Of a stretch of 8,671 nt of DNA, positions 1-7,357 are shown one piece after another. The stretch's first letter is position 1, and each line of letters opens with the position of its first letter. A model generated the notes under the pieces. That model ran no database searches. It saw only the letters and a list, made by a program, of their open reading frames with translations, and was not told where the DNA came from. The position numbers and the translations under genes were made by a program. Origin of the DNA: Candidatus Egaibacter danicus (GTDB lineage: Bacteria > Pseudomonadota > Gammaproteobacteria > Burkholderiales > Burkholderiaceae); contig JAABRC010000057.1 of assembly GCA_011391115.1 (NCBI GenBank), positions 1-8,671 on the forward strand. Direction: 5' to 3'.

Positions 1-77
1 GCCGCGTTCAACGCCCGCGTCATCCCGAGCGTGGCCTACACCGATCCCGAAGTGGCCTGGGTGGGCCTCACCGAGGA
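1..77. repeat. Left copy of a 77-bp terminal direct repeat
   Basis: These 77 bases are identical to the last 77 bases of the window (8595-8671), in the same orientation and without mismatch. They lie inside the lpdA coding sequence. An exact overlap of this size at both ends is what a de Bruijn assembler leaves on a circular path when its k-mer is 77, so the repeat probably marks a closed circle of 8594 bp or a graph loop rather than two biological copies. The identity is seen directly; the assembler explanation is inference. Confidence 0.95.
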
Positions 78-417
78 CCAGGCCAAGGCGCAGGGCATCA
101 AGGTCAAAAAGGGTCTGTTCCCCTGGAACGCCTCGGGTCGCGCCATTGCCAATGGCCGTGACGAAGGTGTCACCAAGCTGCTTTTTGACGACAGCCCTGA
201 GGCCCACGGCCACGGCAAGATCCTGGGTGGCGGCATGGTCGGCACCCACGCCGGCGACATGATTGGCGAAGTGGCGCTGGCGATCGAAATGGGCGCCGAC
301 GCCATCGACATCGGAAAAACCATTCACCCACATCCCACGCTTGGCGAATCCATTGGCATGGCGGCCGAGGTAGCGCACGGTAGTTGCACGGACTTGCCGC
401 CAGCCAAGAAGCAATGA
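1..417 (+). pseudogene. lpdA: Dihydrolipoamide dehydrogenase (E3), C-terminal part
   Basis: This is the open 5' end of a reading frame running from base 1 to the TGA at 415-417. It encodes the C-terminal dimerisation domain of E3, the FAD enzyme that reoxidises lipoyl groups in 2-oxoglutarate and pyruvate dehydrogenase. The opening ([18 protein letters not shown]) is typical of E3. The HPHPTLGE segment near the end carries the His-Glu pair that acts as the catalytic base across the dimer in this family. The usual enzyme is about 475 residues and only 138 codons lie here. If the window is circular, these continue in frame from 8469-8594, giving a 180-codon fragment with no FAD site, redox disulfide or start codon. 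I therefore call it a fragment. If the window is instead linear and simply cut here, this could be the end of an intact gene. Identification is certain; status is not. Confidence 0.85.
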
Positions 418-447
418 CCCGAAATCTTCATTGATTCATTGGCTGGT

Positions 448-484
448 CGTGCAGCCGCCGCAAAGGCTGCACGGGTCTTTTTTT
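448..484 (+). terminator. Intrinsic terminator after lpdA
   Basis: A perfect 9-bp stem (CGTGCAGCC at 448-456 with GGCTGCACG at 465-473) encloses an 8-base loop. Four bases later comes a run of seven T (478-484). It lies 31 bases after the lpdA stop codon, on the same strand, and has the form of a rho-independent terminator. It probably came along with the lpdA 3' end and insulates it from the antisense relic beyond. Confidence 0.88.
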
Positions 485-511
485 GAGCATTAGCAGTTGG
501 CATCAAGCCCA

Positions 512-1046
512 CTAAACCACGCCCGGGATGGCATACCAGGCGTGGACCTGGGAAGCCACAGCGGCTTCTATCCGGGGGCGCTTGATCTTCATCGCCGGCG
601 TCACGCAGCCGGTCTCGATTGACCAGGGTTCGGACGTGATCACGATCATGCGCATGTTCTCGCACTCGGGGCGTTGCCGGGTCACGTCATTTAGAAAACG
701 GCTGGTTCACCTACATCGGGCGCGGGTGTTCCACCAGTTCCACCATGGCGTAAGCGGAGGGCTGGCCGACGCCCGGTACGATAGAGAGTTCGAGCATCGG
801 GTGCGCATTGAGCAGGTTCTTGATCGGTGCGGGGTCCAAGTACTTGCCCTTGGTGGTCTTGAACTTTTCTTTGCCGCGGACGGTGATCCTCAGCGGGCCA
901 TCGTGGCGGCGCGCAGCCAGATCGCCTGCGCGGAGAAACCGTTGTCCTTGGAACTCTCCGCCGTCAGTTCAGACAGCTTGTAATAGCCCCCCCAATCTGC
1001 CTGGGCGACTTGCCCAGGAATTCAGCCTCGGGGCTGATCGGACATT
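512..1046 (-). pseudogene. Decayed 3' end of an AMP-binding acyl-CoA synthetase
   Basis: No single frame is open, but pieces of minus-strand translation fall in the correct order for the C-terminal third of a long-chain acyl-CoA synthetase (ANL superfamily). They are ISPEAEFLGKSPRQI; after a frame change at a run of seven C (986-992), GYYKLSELTAESSKDNGF; after another shift, FLRAGDLAARRHDGPLRIT; then KFKTTKGKYLDPAPI, close to the family's KEIFKTSKGKYVAPAPIE. A TAG lies at 711-713. In another frame come ENMRMIVITSEPWSIETG and CVTPAMKIKRPRIEAAV, matching the conserved EPWTIENG-LTPTMKIKR end, then a TAG at 512-514. Roughly 30-40 family residues seem missing around 660-711. With at least three frame breaks and a stop it cannot make enzyme. 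It begins within about 13 bases of the asparaginase stop, so its 5' part was lost there. Family assignment is by recall of conserved motifs. Confidence 0.82.
1000..1018 (-). terminator. GC-rich hairpin downstream of the ABC operon (weak terminator candidate)
   Basis: A perfect 7-bp stem (CCTGGGC at 1000-1006, GCCCAGG at 1012-1018) with a 5-base loop lies about 40 bases past the asparaginase stop codon. No T-run follows on either strand, so it is not a canonical intrinsic terminator. It may only help stop or stabilise the operon transcript's 3' end. It also falls in sequence that once encoded acyl-CoA synthetase, so it could be incidental. Confidence 0.3.
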
Positions 1047-1058
1047 GATGTGATCCAT

Positions 1059-2063
1059 TCAGTACTTGTCAAAAGCTGTTTGCACCGCGTGAGCATCCAT
1101 TCCTTGAGAAAGTGCCAGTGACAACAGGACGCGTGCTTTTGCGAGGGACAGTGTGTCGCCTGCCACGGTGCCATGCGTCGCATCGTCAAATTCCATGTTG
1201 CGCATCACGATGCCGGTGGCCGCTCGCGGGGCCCTCACTACCACGACGCCCTGTCGGGTAGCGTTTTGTACCGCTTCTGACATTGCGTCACTCAAAGATG
1301 CCGTGCCAGCACCCGCTACCACCAAGCCTTTTGCCCCGGCTTGCACCAGTGCTACAACAGCCACACCAGAATCATCCTGGTGACCCACGACGATGTCGAC
1401 ACGGGGCAGGCTGGTCAGATGGGTGGTGTCGAATTCAGTTTCAAAGGTGTGCGTGCGTGCCGGCTTCTTGTATAGCCGCACTTTGCTGTCAAACACCCAA
1501 CCCAGAATGCCAAAGACAGGTGCTTTGAAACTGTCCAACGTCATAGTGTCCATCTTGTGTACGTCGCGTGCGGCAGTGATCTGGTCATTCATCACAACCA
1601 GTACGCCCAGGTTCACAGTGAGCGGACTGGCCGCTGCCACGACCGCACGGTACAAGTTCATGGGCCCGTCTGCGCTCAAACTGGTAAAGGGGCGCATCGC
1701 GCCGGTAACTACCACTGCTTTCCGGCTCTTGACGACCAAGTTAAGGAAGTAGGCTGTCTCTTCCAGTGTGTTGGTTCCAACAGTCACAACCACCCCGGTG
1801 CAATCGGTCTCGTTTAGCCAGTAGTTGACGCGTCTCGCCAAGTGCAACAGCGTCGCGCCACCCAGATTCTGACTGGCCACTTGGGCCACCTGTTCGCTTT
1901 CCAGCGAAGCAATCTCTTTCAGAGCCGGTATGGCTGACAGCAGTTCGTCTACGCCGGTGACGGCCGCCTGGTAGCCAGCGTACTGCGTGCTACTGGCGCC
2001 CGAGCCGGCAATGGTTCCGCCAGTGCCCAGCACCGCGACTTTGGGTAGTGTGTTTGCGTTCAT
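1059..2063 (-). CDS. L-asparaginase-like amidohydrolase (bacterial type II fold, cytoplasmic)
   Basis: This 334-residue protein matches the asparaginase/glutaminase family end to end. GTGGTIAG (13-20) holds the nucleophile Thr17. SQ at 64-65 is the substrate-contact pair. GAMRP (121-125), SADGPMNLY (130-138), MNDQITAARDVHK (158-170, catalytic Lys170), Glu291 and the QTAFDKY end are also family-like. E. coli AnsB is similar in length after signal removal, but there is no signal peptide here, so it should act in the cytoplasm. Two sites depart from the family. The HGTDT signature is VGTNT (95-99), so the catalytic Asp is Asn98 and the preceding His is Val. The GNGN loop reads GTAS (253-256). 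Activity on asparagine may be low or redirected. It is the last gene of the transporter operon, 7 bases after the ATPase stop, with no clear Shine-Dalgarno, so it is probably translationally coupled. An imported peptide or amide is the likely substrate source (inference). Confidence 0.88.
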   Translation of the reverse strand: MNANTLPKVAVLGTGGTIAGSGASSTQYAGYQAAVTGVDELLSAIPALKEIASLESEQVAQVASQNLGGATLLHLARRVNYWLNETDCTGVVVTVGTNTLEETAYFLNLVVKSRKAVVVTGAMRPFTSLSADGPMNLYRAVVAAASPLTVNLGVLVVMNDQITAARDVHKMDTMTLDSFKAPVFGILGWVFDSKVRLYKKPARTHTFETEFDTTHLTSLPRVDIVVGHQDDSGVAVVALVQAGAKGLVVAGAGTASLSDAMSEAVQNATRQGVVVVRAPRAATGIVMRNMEFDDATHGTVAGDTLSLAKARVLLSLALSQGMDAHAVQTAFDKY

Positions 2064-2070
2064 ATGCTAA

Positions 2071-3735
2071 TCATGCATCGAAATCCTTGGATACCCATTC
2101 TTTGCCCGGTACTGCTGCCAGCAAGCTGCGCGTGTAGGGGTGCTGGGGGTTCGCAAAGATCTCAGCTGTCGAGCCGGCTTCAACCAGTTGCCCTTTGCTC
2201 ATGACTGCGATTTCCTCGCACACCGTGGCTGCTACACGCAGATCGTGCGTGATGAACAGCAGGGACAGTCCCATTTCTTTGCGCAATTCGTCCAGCAGCT
2301 CCAGCACCTGTTTCTGGACCGAAACGTCGAGTGCGGACACGGGCTCGTCAGCTACGATCAGTTTGGGTTTGACAGCAAGTGCGCGCGCAATGCCAATACG
2401 CTGCCGCTGACCACCGCTGAACTCGTGCGGGTAGCGGTCAATTGCCTCGGGCTTCAGACCTACCCTGCGCAGCAATTCGCGTGCTTCGATGTAAGCCTGC
2501 TCGCGTGGGACACCTTGAACGCGAGCACCTAGAGTAACGATCTCGCCCACTTTGTGCCTGGGATTGAGTGAGGCAAACGGATCTTGAAAGACCATTTGTA
2601 CCTGGCTACGCAACGGCAACAGTTCCCGACGGGTACGGCCTGTGAGGTAGGCGCCATCTAGCAGGATGTCGCCGCCATCGGCTTGCTCCAGCCCAATGAT
2701 GCACCGCGCCAGCGTGCTTTTGCCAGAGCCTGATTCGCCCACCAGCGCCAGCGAACTTTGGCGGTGCACGGTCAGGCTGACACCCTGAACAGCGGCTACT
2801 GTGCGATTGTTCCGAGAAAAAAATCCGCCTGAACTGCGATAGGTCTTTTGTAGAGACTTCACCTCCAGAAGCGGAGTCGTGTCAGCGTGGGTGGATGCGT
2901 CCAAACTGCGGCTGCGGGGGGTCAACCGTGGTACGGCAGCAATCAGCGCTTTGCTGTAGTCAGCCTGCGGATCACCCAGCACCTGTTGGGTGCTGCCTGA
3001 CTCGACAATTTCTCCATGGCGCATGACCACCACCCGGTCAGCAATCTCTGCTACCACGCCAAAGTCGTGGGTGATGAACAGCACCGCAGTGCCGTGGCTG
3101 CGTTGCAGTTCCTTCATCAGGTGAAGGATTTGCGCCTGCGTGGTCACATCCAGCGCAGTGGTGGGTTCGTCGGCAATGATCAACGCCGGCTCAAGCGCCA
3201 GTGCCATCGCAATGACCACCCGCTGGCGTTGCCCGCCAGACAACTGATGGGGATAGCTGTCAATGAGCCTGTCAGGGTCGGGCAGGTGCACATCATTCAG
3301 CAGTTCCAGCACGCGTTTTCTGCGTTCGGCGGGGTTCAAGTTGGTGTGAATTTCCAGCACTTCGTCGATCTGCCTGCCGACCTTCATCAATGGACTCAGG
3401 GCAGTCATGGGCTCTTGAAAGACCATGGCAATGCGGCCACCTCGGACCGCCCGCATGTCTTCTTCGCTCAAATGCACGAGATCGCGCCCTTCGAACATTA
3501 TTTTGCCGTCAGTGACACGCAGGTGTGGTTTGGGCAGCAGGCCCATGATGGCTTTGCCCATGACGGACTTGCCTGAGCCGGACTCACCGACGATGCACAG
3601 TATTTCGCGGGGGCGCACTTCAATTGAAATTCCGTTCACCGCATTGGGTCGGTCTGACCATGAGGGCAGCGCTACGGTCAGTTGCTCGATCCGCAAAACG
3701 GCATCGATGGTTTGGTCGATCGGTTGGTTGTTCAT
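2071..3735 (-). CDS. Peptide ABC transporter, fused double ATPase (DppD-DppF / GsiA type)
   Basis: The 554-residue protein holds two complete ABC domains that power uptake of peptide-like solutes through the two adjacent permeases. Domain 1 has Walker A GESGSGKS (50-57), FQEP (106-109), signature LSGGQRQRV (165-173), Walker B LIIADE (185-190) and ITHD (221-224). Domain 2 has GESGSGKST (333-341), FQDP (383-386), FSGGQRQRI (439-447), LIVADE (459-464) and ITHD (495-498). Both ATP sites should therefore be active. Each domain ends in the oligopeptide-type tail ([10 protein letters not shown] near 260, [12 protein letters not shown] near 532). One chain doing the work of DppD plus DppF is the GsiA (glutathione importer) and YejF layout; GsiA is somewhat longer. 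The start lies 6 bases after the upstream permease stop, with only a poor ribosome site. Substrate cannot be read from the ATPase; glutathione, dipeptides or other peptides remain possible. Confidence 0.95.
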   Translation of the reverse strand: MNNQPIDQTIDAVLRIEQLTVALPSWSDRPNAVNGISIEVRPREILCIVGESGSGKSVMGKAIMGLLPKPHLRVTDGKIMFEGRDLVHLSEEDMRAVRGGRIAMVFQEPMTALSPLMKVGRQIDEVLEIHTNLNPAERRKRVLELLNDVHLPDPDRLIDSYPHQLSGGQRQRVVIAMALALEPALIIADEPTTALDVTTQAQILHLMKELQRSHGTAVLFITHDFGVVAEIADRVVVMRHGEIVESGSTQQVLGDPQADYSKALIAAVPRLTPRSRSLDASTHADTTPLLEVKSLQKTYRSSGGFFSRNNRTVAAVQGVSLTVHRQSSLALVGESGSGKSTLARCIIGLEQADGGDILLDGAYLTGRTRRELLPLRSQVQMVFQDPFASLNPRHKVGEIVTLGARVQGVPREQAYIEARELLRRVGLKPEAIDRYPHEFSGGQRQRIGIARALAVKPKLIVADEPVSALDVSVQKQVLELLDELRKEMGLSLLFITHDLRVAATVCEEIAVMSKGQLVEAGSTAEIFANPQHPYTRSLLAAVPGKEWVSKDFDA

Positions 3736-3741
3736 AGTGGT

Positions 3742-4569
3742 TTACAGATCGGCCAAGCGTGGGTTGAGTGCGTCGTTCAAGCCCTCTCCCACCAGGTTGA
3801 TGGAAAGAACAGTGAGCAGAATGGCGATGCCAGGTATGGTGACAAGCCACCATGCATCGCGCAGGAACGAGCGCCCGGCGCCTACCATAAAGCCCCAGCT
3901 CATTTGATTGGGTGCACCCAGGCCCAGGAATGACAGGGCGCTTTCCACCAGGATGGCGGTGGCCACCAGCAGCGAGTCGGTCACGATCAGCGGGCTGAGT
4001 GTGTTGGGCAACACTTGCGTCACCAAAATGGCCAGGTCGCGCTGCCCGGCCACAACGGCAGCCTGCACGAACTCGCGGGCCTTGACCGATAGCACCTCAC
4101 CTCGGACTACCCGGGCAATGGGAGGCCAACTGACCACCCCAATGGCAATCACCAGGTTGGTGGCAGACGGTGAAAGCACTGCAATCAATACGATGGCAAA
4201 GAGGAACGACGGAATGGTTTGAAAAAACTCGGTCAATCGCATCAGGACGTCGTCCACCCAACCACCAAAGTAGCCAGCAATTGCGCCCACCGCGGTTCCG
4301 AACACCACTGCCGCCAAAGTCGCCAGCACGGCGATCAACAGAGTGGTGCGAGACCCGTGAATCAAGCCCGCCAGCACATCACGGCCCAGACTGTCAGTGC
4401 CGAAGATGTGTTGCCCAGCAGGCTGCCCGAATGGTGTGCCAACGATGGCGAAAGGGTCTTTGGGTGCCAAAATGCCGGAGAAAACTGCCATGATCAACAC
4501 AACGGCTAGCCAGATCAGCCCGAAGAGGACGCGTGGGTTCCGTAGGAACCGGTGAGAAAAGCTTTTCAT
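3742..4569 (-). CDS. Peptide ABC transporter permease, DppC / GsiD type
   Basis: This 275-residue inner-membrane protein is the second half of the transport channel. The N-terminus has the OppC-type leading helix (VLFGLIWLAVVLIMAVFSG) and then the HIFGTDSLGRDVLAGLIHG segment typical of DppC/OppC. About six hydrophobic helices follow. The cytoplasmic EAA loop that docks on the ATPase is visible as FVQAAVVAGQRDLAILVTQV, about residues 165-185, followed by LPN. The later SALSFLGLGAP is also diagnostic. Length is normal for the family (about 270-300). The ribosome site GAGGA overlaps the stop codon of the upstream permease gene, so the two permeases are coupled. It pairs with the 322-residue permease, and both are served by the double ATPase encoded just downstream. 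Family assignment is firm; substrate is unknown. Confidence 0.95.
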   Translation of the reverse strand: MKSFSHRFLRNPRVLFGLIWLAVVLIMAVFSGILAPKDPFAIVGTPFGQPAGQHIFGTDSLGRDVLAGLIHGSRTTLLIAVLATLAAVVFGTAVGAIAGYFGGWVDDVLMRLTEFFQTIPSFLFAIVLIAVLSPSATNLVIAIGVVSWPPIARVVRGEVLSVKAREFVQAAVVAGQRDLAILVTQVLPNTLSPLIVTDSLLVATAILVESALSFLGLGAPNQMSWGFMVGAGRSFLRDAWWLVTIPGIAILLTVLSINLVGEGLNDALNPRLADL

Positions 4570-4575
4570 ATTAAG

Positions 4576-4580
4576 TCCTC
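4576..4580 (-). promoter_or_regulatory. Ribosome binding site overlapping the upstream stop codon
   Basis: GAGGA on the minus strand lies six bases before the ATG of the 275-residue permease and shares two bases with the TGA of the 322-residue permease (4579-4581). This fixes the start and suggests translational coupling, giving similar amounts of the two membrane subunits. Confidence 0.75.
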
Positions 4581-5547
4581 AAGACATCTTGATGCGGGGA
4601 TCGAGCCACACGTAAACAAGGTCAACCAGCAGGTTGATCAGCACAACCAAGCAAGCCGACATGAAAAAGATGCCCAGCAGCAGGTTGTAGTCGCGCGCGA
4701 ACAGTGATTGATAGGCCAACTGCCCCAGTCCAGGCCAGGCGAACACGGCCTCGACCACTACAGAGCCACCCAGTAGGGCACCAAACTGCACGCCCGCCAT
4801 CGTGACCACCGGCAGCAGCGCATTGCGGAACACATGTCGGGTGGTGATTTGGCGGTGCGTCAGGCCTTTGGCTCTGGCGGTGGTAACGTAATCCAGCCCA
4901 CGTTGCTCCAGCATTGAGGCGCGCATCAGGCGGGCGTAGAGCGCGATGTAGAACAGCGAAAGCGTCAGTGTGGGCAGCACCAGATGGTGGGCAATGTCCT
5001 TCACCCGCGCCCAGCCTTCGTTGAAGGCGACCACATCTTCCATGCCGGAAGTGGGAAACCACTCCAGCTTGATGCTAAAAAACAGCACCAACATCAGACC
5101 CACCCAGAAAAGGGGCATGGCGTAGAACACCACCGCTGCGACAGAAATAATGTGGTCTTTCCAGGTTCGCACCCATAAGGCAGCCAGCACGCCCATGCCC
5201 ACGCCGACCGCCAGGGAAACGACTAATGTGGTTCCCATCAGTAGCAAAGTTGGGCCGAGCCGATCAAGCACTAGGTTCAAAACGGGGGCGCTTTGGCGAA
5301 AAGAGTAACCCAGGTCCAAGGTCACCAGGTTGCCCAGGTAGGCAAACAATTGCACATGGACGGGTTTGTCCTGCCCAAATCGCGCCCTCAATGCGTCGAT
5401 GTACTCTTTGGGTGCGCCGCCTGCTTCGCCAGCCAGCACAGTGGCTAGGTCACCAGGGGCGAGTTGCAGAAGCAGAAAATTGACAATGACCACCAGCAAC
5501 ACCACAGGTATGGTTTGCAGCAATCTACGAAGGATGTATCGGCCCAT
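4579..5547 (-). CDS. Peptide ABC transporter permease, DppB / GsiC type
   Basis: This 322-residue inner-membrane protein is the first half of the transport channel. It begins with MGRYILRRLLQTIPVVLLVV, the characteristic DppB opening: a basic start followed by the first membrane helix. LAPGDLATVLAG, LDLGYSFRQSAPV and the EAA loop (DYVTTARAKGLTHRQI, about residues 220-235, then HVFRNALLPVV) follow. It ends in DLVYVWLDPRIKMS, the usual DPRI-type C-terminus. About six transmembrane helices and one large periplasmic loop fit the family, and length is normal (about 305-340). A G-rich ribosome site (AGGGG) lies 7 bases before the ATG. It follows the binding-protein gene after 90 bases containing a GC-rich hairpin and is 9 bases from the next permease. 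Substrate cannot be deduced from it. Confidence 0.95.
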   Translation of the reverse strand: MGRYILRRLLQTIPVVLLVVIVNFLLLQLAPGDLATVLAGEAGGAPKEYIDALRARFGQDKPVHVQLFAYLGNLVTLDLGYSFRQSAPVLNLVLDRLGPTLLLMGTTLVVSLAVGVGMGVLAALWVRTWKDHIISVAAVVFYAMPLFWVGLMLVLFFSIKLEWFPTSGMEDVVAFNEGWARVKDIAHHLVLPTLTLSLFYIALYARLMRASMLEQRGLDYVTTARAKGLTHRQITTRHVFRNALLPVVTMAGVQFGALLGGSVVVEAVFAWPGLGQLAYQSLFARDYNLLLGIFFMSACLVVLINLLVDLVYVWLDPRIKMS

Positions 5548-5609
5548 GGGCGTGCCCCTGCTTGCATGCGCTGGCTTAACGCCGGCAGTGCATTTGACGA
5601 AGAAGAAGG

Positions 5610-5627
5610 AGGGGGCGGCCCCCCCCT
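5610..5627 (-). other. GC hairpin between binding-protein and permease genes (possible attenuator)
   Basis: On the minus strand an AGGGGG/CCCCCT stem of 6 bp with a 6-base loop lies 10 bases past the stop codon of the binding-protein gene. It is followed by a pyrimidine-rich stretch (CCTTCTTCTTC) rather than a pure T-run. Hairpins in this position are common in ABC importer operons and let the binding protein be made in excess over the membrane parts, through partial termination or protection of the mRNA 3' end. That role is inferred. Confidence 0.4.
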
Positions 5628-5637
5628 TGACGAGTGC

Positions 5638-7224
5638 TTACTGCTTGTGGGCAGTTGCAAAGTTACCGTAGATGCCAAGCGGCGTGTCGATGACGTTCTT
5701 GAACTGTTTGTTGATCACCGATGGATAACGCAGTTCGAGCACATAGACCACGGGGCTGGCATCAGTTACGCGTTTGACGAACTCTGCGTAATGCTTGCCA
5801 CGCTCCGCTTCGTTGGTGGCCACGCTCGCTTTGTCCATCAGTGCATCGGTTTCAGGGCTGCTCCAGCGTGAGCCGTTGACGAACACGGTGCCGGGCTTGA
5901 TGCGGTCAGAGTGAAGTCCTCGGTGCACGCCCAGCACGGGGTCGGCCAGGTTGAACAGGAAGTTGGACGTGATGGTGAAATCGTAGTCCGTGTAGGTGCG
6001 CTTCAGCCACTTTGGCAGGTCTTCGTAACGCAGGGTAACCTTTATGCCCACCTGTTGCAGTTGTTGTTGCACGGACTCGCCGAAACGCTGCCATTCCTCG
6101 CCGTAAGGCGTGATGTCGTGTGTGATTTCAAAGCGCATGCCGTCGGCCTTGCGGGGCAGGCCCGCCTCGTCGAGCAGCTTATTGGCGCGGGCCAAGCGGT
6201 CGGCCACCGTGAAGTCGGTACCCGCTGCAAACAGGCCGGCCGGCTGGAAGTTGCTACTGATCGGGCCCATTGCGGGCTTGCCGAAACCGAACCACACGTT
6301 GTCAATGGCGAATTTGCGGTCTACGGCATAGTTAATGGCTTGGCGCACCTTGGGGTTGTCAAACGGGGCTTGCTTGGTGTTGATGACCATCTCTACCATG
6401 GGTGAAATCATCTCGGTGCCCGTGGTGGTCACTTCCAGACTGGGCAGCGCGCTCAGGCGTTTCACGTCGTTGTAAGGTACGGCTCCCAAACCAGCCACGT
6501 GAGCCTCACCCTTTTCGAGTGCGGCGGTACGGGTGGATGCGTCGGCTATGAAGCGCACCACCACGCGGTCAAGGTAGGGCATGCCTTTGCGCCAGTAGTC
6601 TGGATTCTTGTCGAGGCGCACCAGTTCGCCCCGGCGCCATTCCACAAACTTGAACGGTCCCGAACCGACAGGCTGATTGGCGTTGGGGTGTGTCTTGATG
6701 TCACCCTGGCCATACACATGCTTGGGCAGCATCGGGCTTTCGGAGCTGGCAAGTGCCTTCAAGATGTAAGGAGCCGGACTGGCCAACTTGAATACGGCAG
6801 TGGTGGCATCGGGCGTGTCCACAGCTGTCACCTCGCGGAACGTGGCAATGCCACGCGGATGGTTCTTCTTCAGCACTTCCATCACGGTGAACTGCACGTC
6901 CGCTGATGTGAATGGTTTGCCATCATGGAACTTCACGTCGCTTCGCAACTTAAAGGTGACGGTCTTGCCATCAGCAGAAACGGTCCAGCTTTCAGCCAGG
7001 CTGGCCTTGGGCTTGAGATCGAAACCGTACTCCAAAAGGCCATCGAATACCTTGGCGGTGACCTGGCTGATAGGCCCTGCTGTGCTGATATAGGGGGCCA
7101 GATTGGGCGGCTCTGGTTGTGTGATTTGCACCAAAGTACCGCCGGCCTTCTGGGCCCAGGCCATTGATGTAGGCCCGACGAGGGCAAGGGCGGCGACGGC
7201 CGCGACGATCGCAGAACGGGACAT
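5638..7224 (-). CDS. Periplasmic peptide-binding protein, solute-binding family 5 (DppA / GsiB type)
   Basis: This 528-residue protein should capture the substrate in the periplasm and deliver it to the two permeases. It has a clean signal peptide: basic MSRS, hydrophobic core AIVAAVAALALVG, and a likely cut after AWA at residue 24. No lipobox Cys is seen, so it should be soluble. The mature protein opens with the family features GGTLV, AESWTVSADGKTVTFKLR and VKFHDGKPFTSADVQF; later come NQPVGSGPFKFVEW and VRQAINYAVDRKFAI. The length is usual for the family (about 500-540). An AGGAG lies 9 bases before this ATG, which supports the start. It is the first gene of the operon, divergent from the regulator. 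The family covers di- and oligopeptides, glutathione, nickel and some opines, and the pocket cannot be judged by eye. Confidence 0.95.
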   Translation of the reverse strand: MSRSAIVAAVAALALVGPTSMAWAQKAGGTLVQITQPEPPNLAPYISTAGPISQVTAKVFDGLLEYGFDLKPKASLAESWTVSADGKTVTFKLRSDVKFHDGKPFTSADVQFTVMEVLKKNHPRGIATFREVTAVDTPDATTAVFKLASPAPYILKALASSESPMLPKHVYGQGDIKTHPNANQPVGSGPFKFVEWRRGELVRLDKNPDYWRKGMPYLDRVVVRFIADASTRTAALEKGEAHVAGLGAVPYNDVKRLSALPSLEVTTTGTEMISPMVEMVINTKQAPFDNPKVRQAINYAVDRKFAIDNVWFGFGKPAMGPISSNFQPAGLFAAGTDFTVADRLARANKLLDEAGLPRKADGMRFEITHDITPYGEEWQRFGESVQQQLQQVGIKVTLRYEDLPKWLKRTYTDYDFTITSNFLFNLADPVLGVHRGLHSDRIKPGTVFVNGSRWSSPETDALMDKASVATNEAERGKHYAEFVKRVTDASPVVYVLELRYPSVINKQFKNVIDTPLGIYGNFATAHKQ

Positions 7225-7233
7225 GGCAGAATT

Positions 7234-7238
7234 CTCCT
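7234..7238 (-). promoter_or_regulatory. Ribosome binding site of the binding-protein gene
   Basis: AGGAG on the minus strand, 9 bases before the ATG at 7222-7224. It is the strongest Shine-Dalgarno of the operon, in keeping with high production of the binding protein. Confidence 0.75.
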
Positions 7239-7276
7239 AATTGATGTTGAAGCCGTCATGAGGAAACGGTCTGATG

Positions 7277-7307
7277 AATGTAAAAAAGAATCCCATGTGT
7301 GGATCAA
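7277..7307 (-). promoter_or_regulatory. Weak sigma70-like promoter candidate for the ABC operon
   Basis: On the minus strand TTGATC (7302-7307) resembles a -35 box and TACATT (7277-7282) a -10 box. The spacer is 19 bases, longer than optimal, and would suit a promoter needing an activator. The leader would be about 45 bases, ending at the AGGAG. This is the best match seen by eye in the gap and nothing stronger supports it. Confidence 0.3.
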
Positions 7308-7321
7308 TCTAAGATCTGATT

Positions 7322-7340
7322 AAATGTCGCTAACTGTCGC
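7322..7340. promoter_or_regulatory. Tandem direct repeat in the divergent gap, operator candidate
   Basis: Two copies of AA(A/C)TGTCGC occur at 7322-7330 and 7332-7340, exactly 10 bp apart, about one helical turn, so both face the same side of the DNA. They lie 17 bases before the regulator ATG and just upstream of the candidate -35 of the divergent operon. A protein bound there could repress its own gene and activate or repress the transporter. The repeat is seen directly; binding by the adjacent XRE protein is inference. Confidence 0.4.
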
Positions 7341-7357
7341 ATTGAAAGCAACAACCC

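Noticed and set aside
528..983. Open plus-strand frame of 151 codons (and overlapping 808-1053)
   Set aside because: It lies antisense to the acyl-CoA synthetase relic, whose motifs are recognisable on the minus strand; the plus product has no family features or ribosome site.
3016..3576. Plus-strand frame of 186 codons, His-rich
   Set aside because: It is fully antisense to the ATPase domain 1, whose motifs are intact; the His and Gln richness is a by-product of the complement.
7225..7357. Palindromic operator around AGATCT (7311-7316) and the CCGT/ACGG pair (7253-7269)
   Set aside because: The arms are only 4-6 bases and do not extend symmetrically, so they are within what chance would give in 130 bases.
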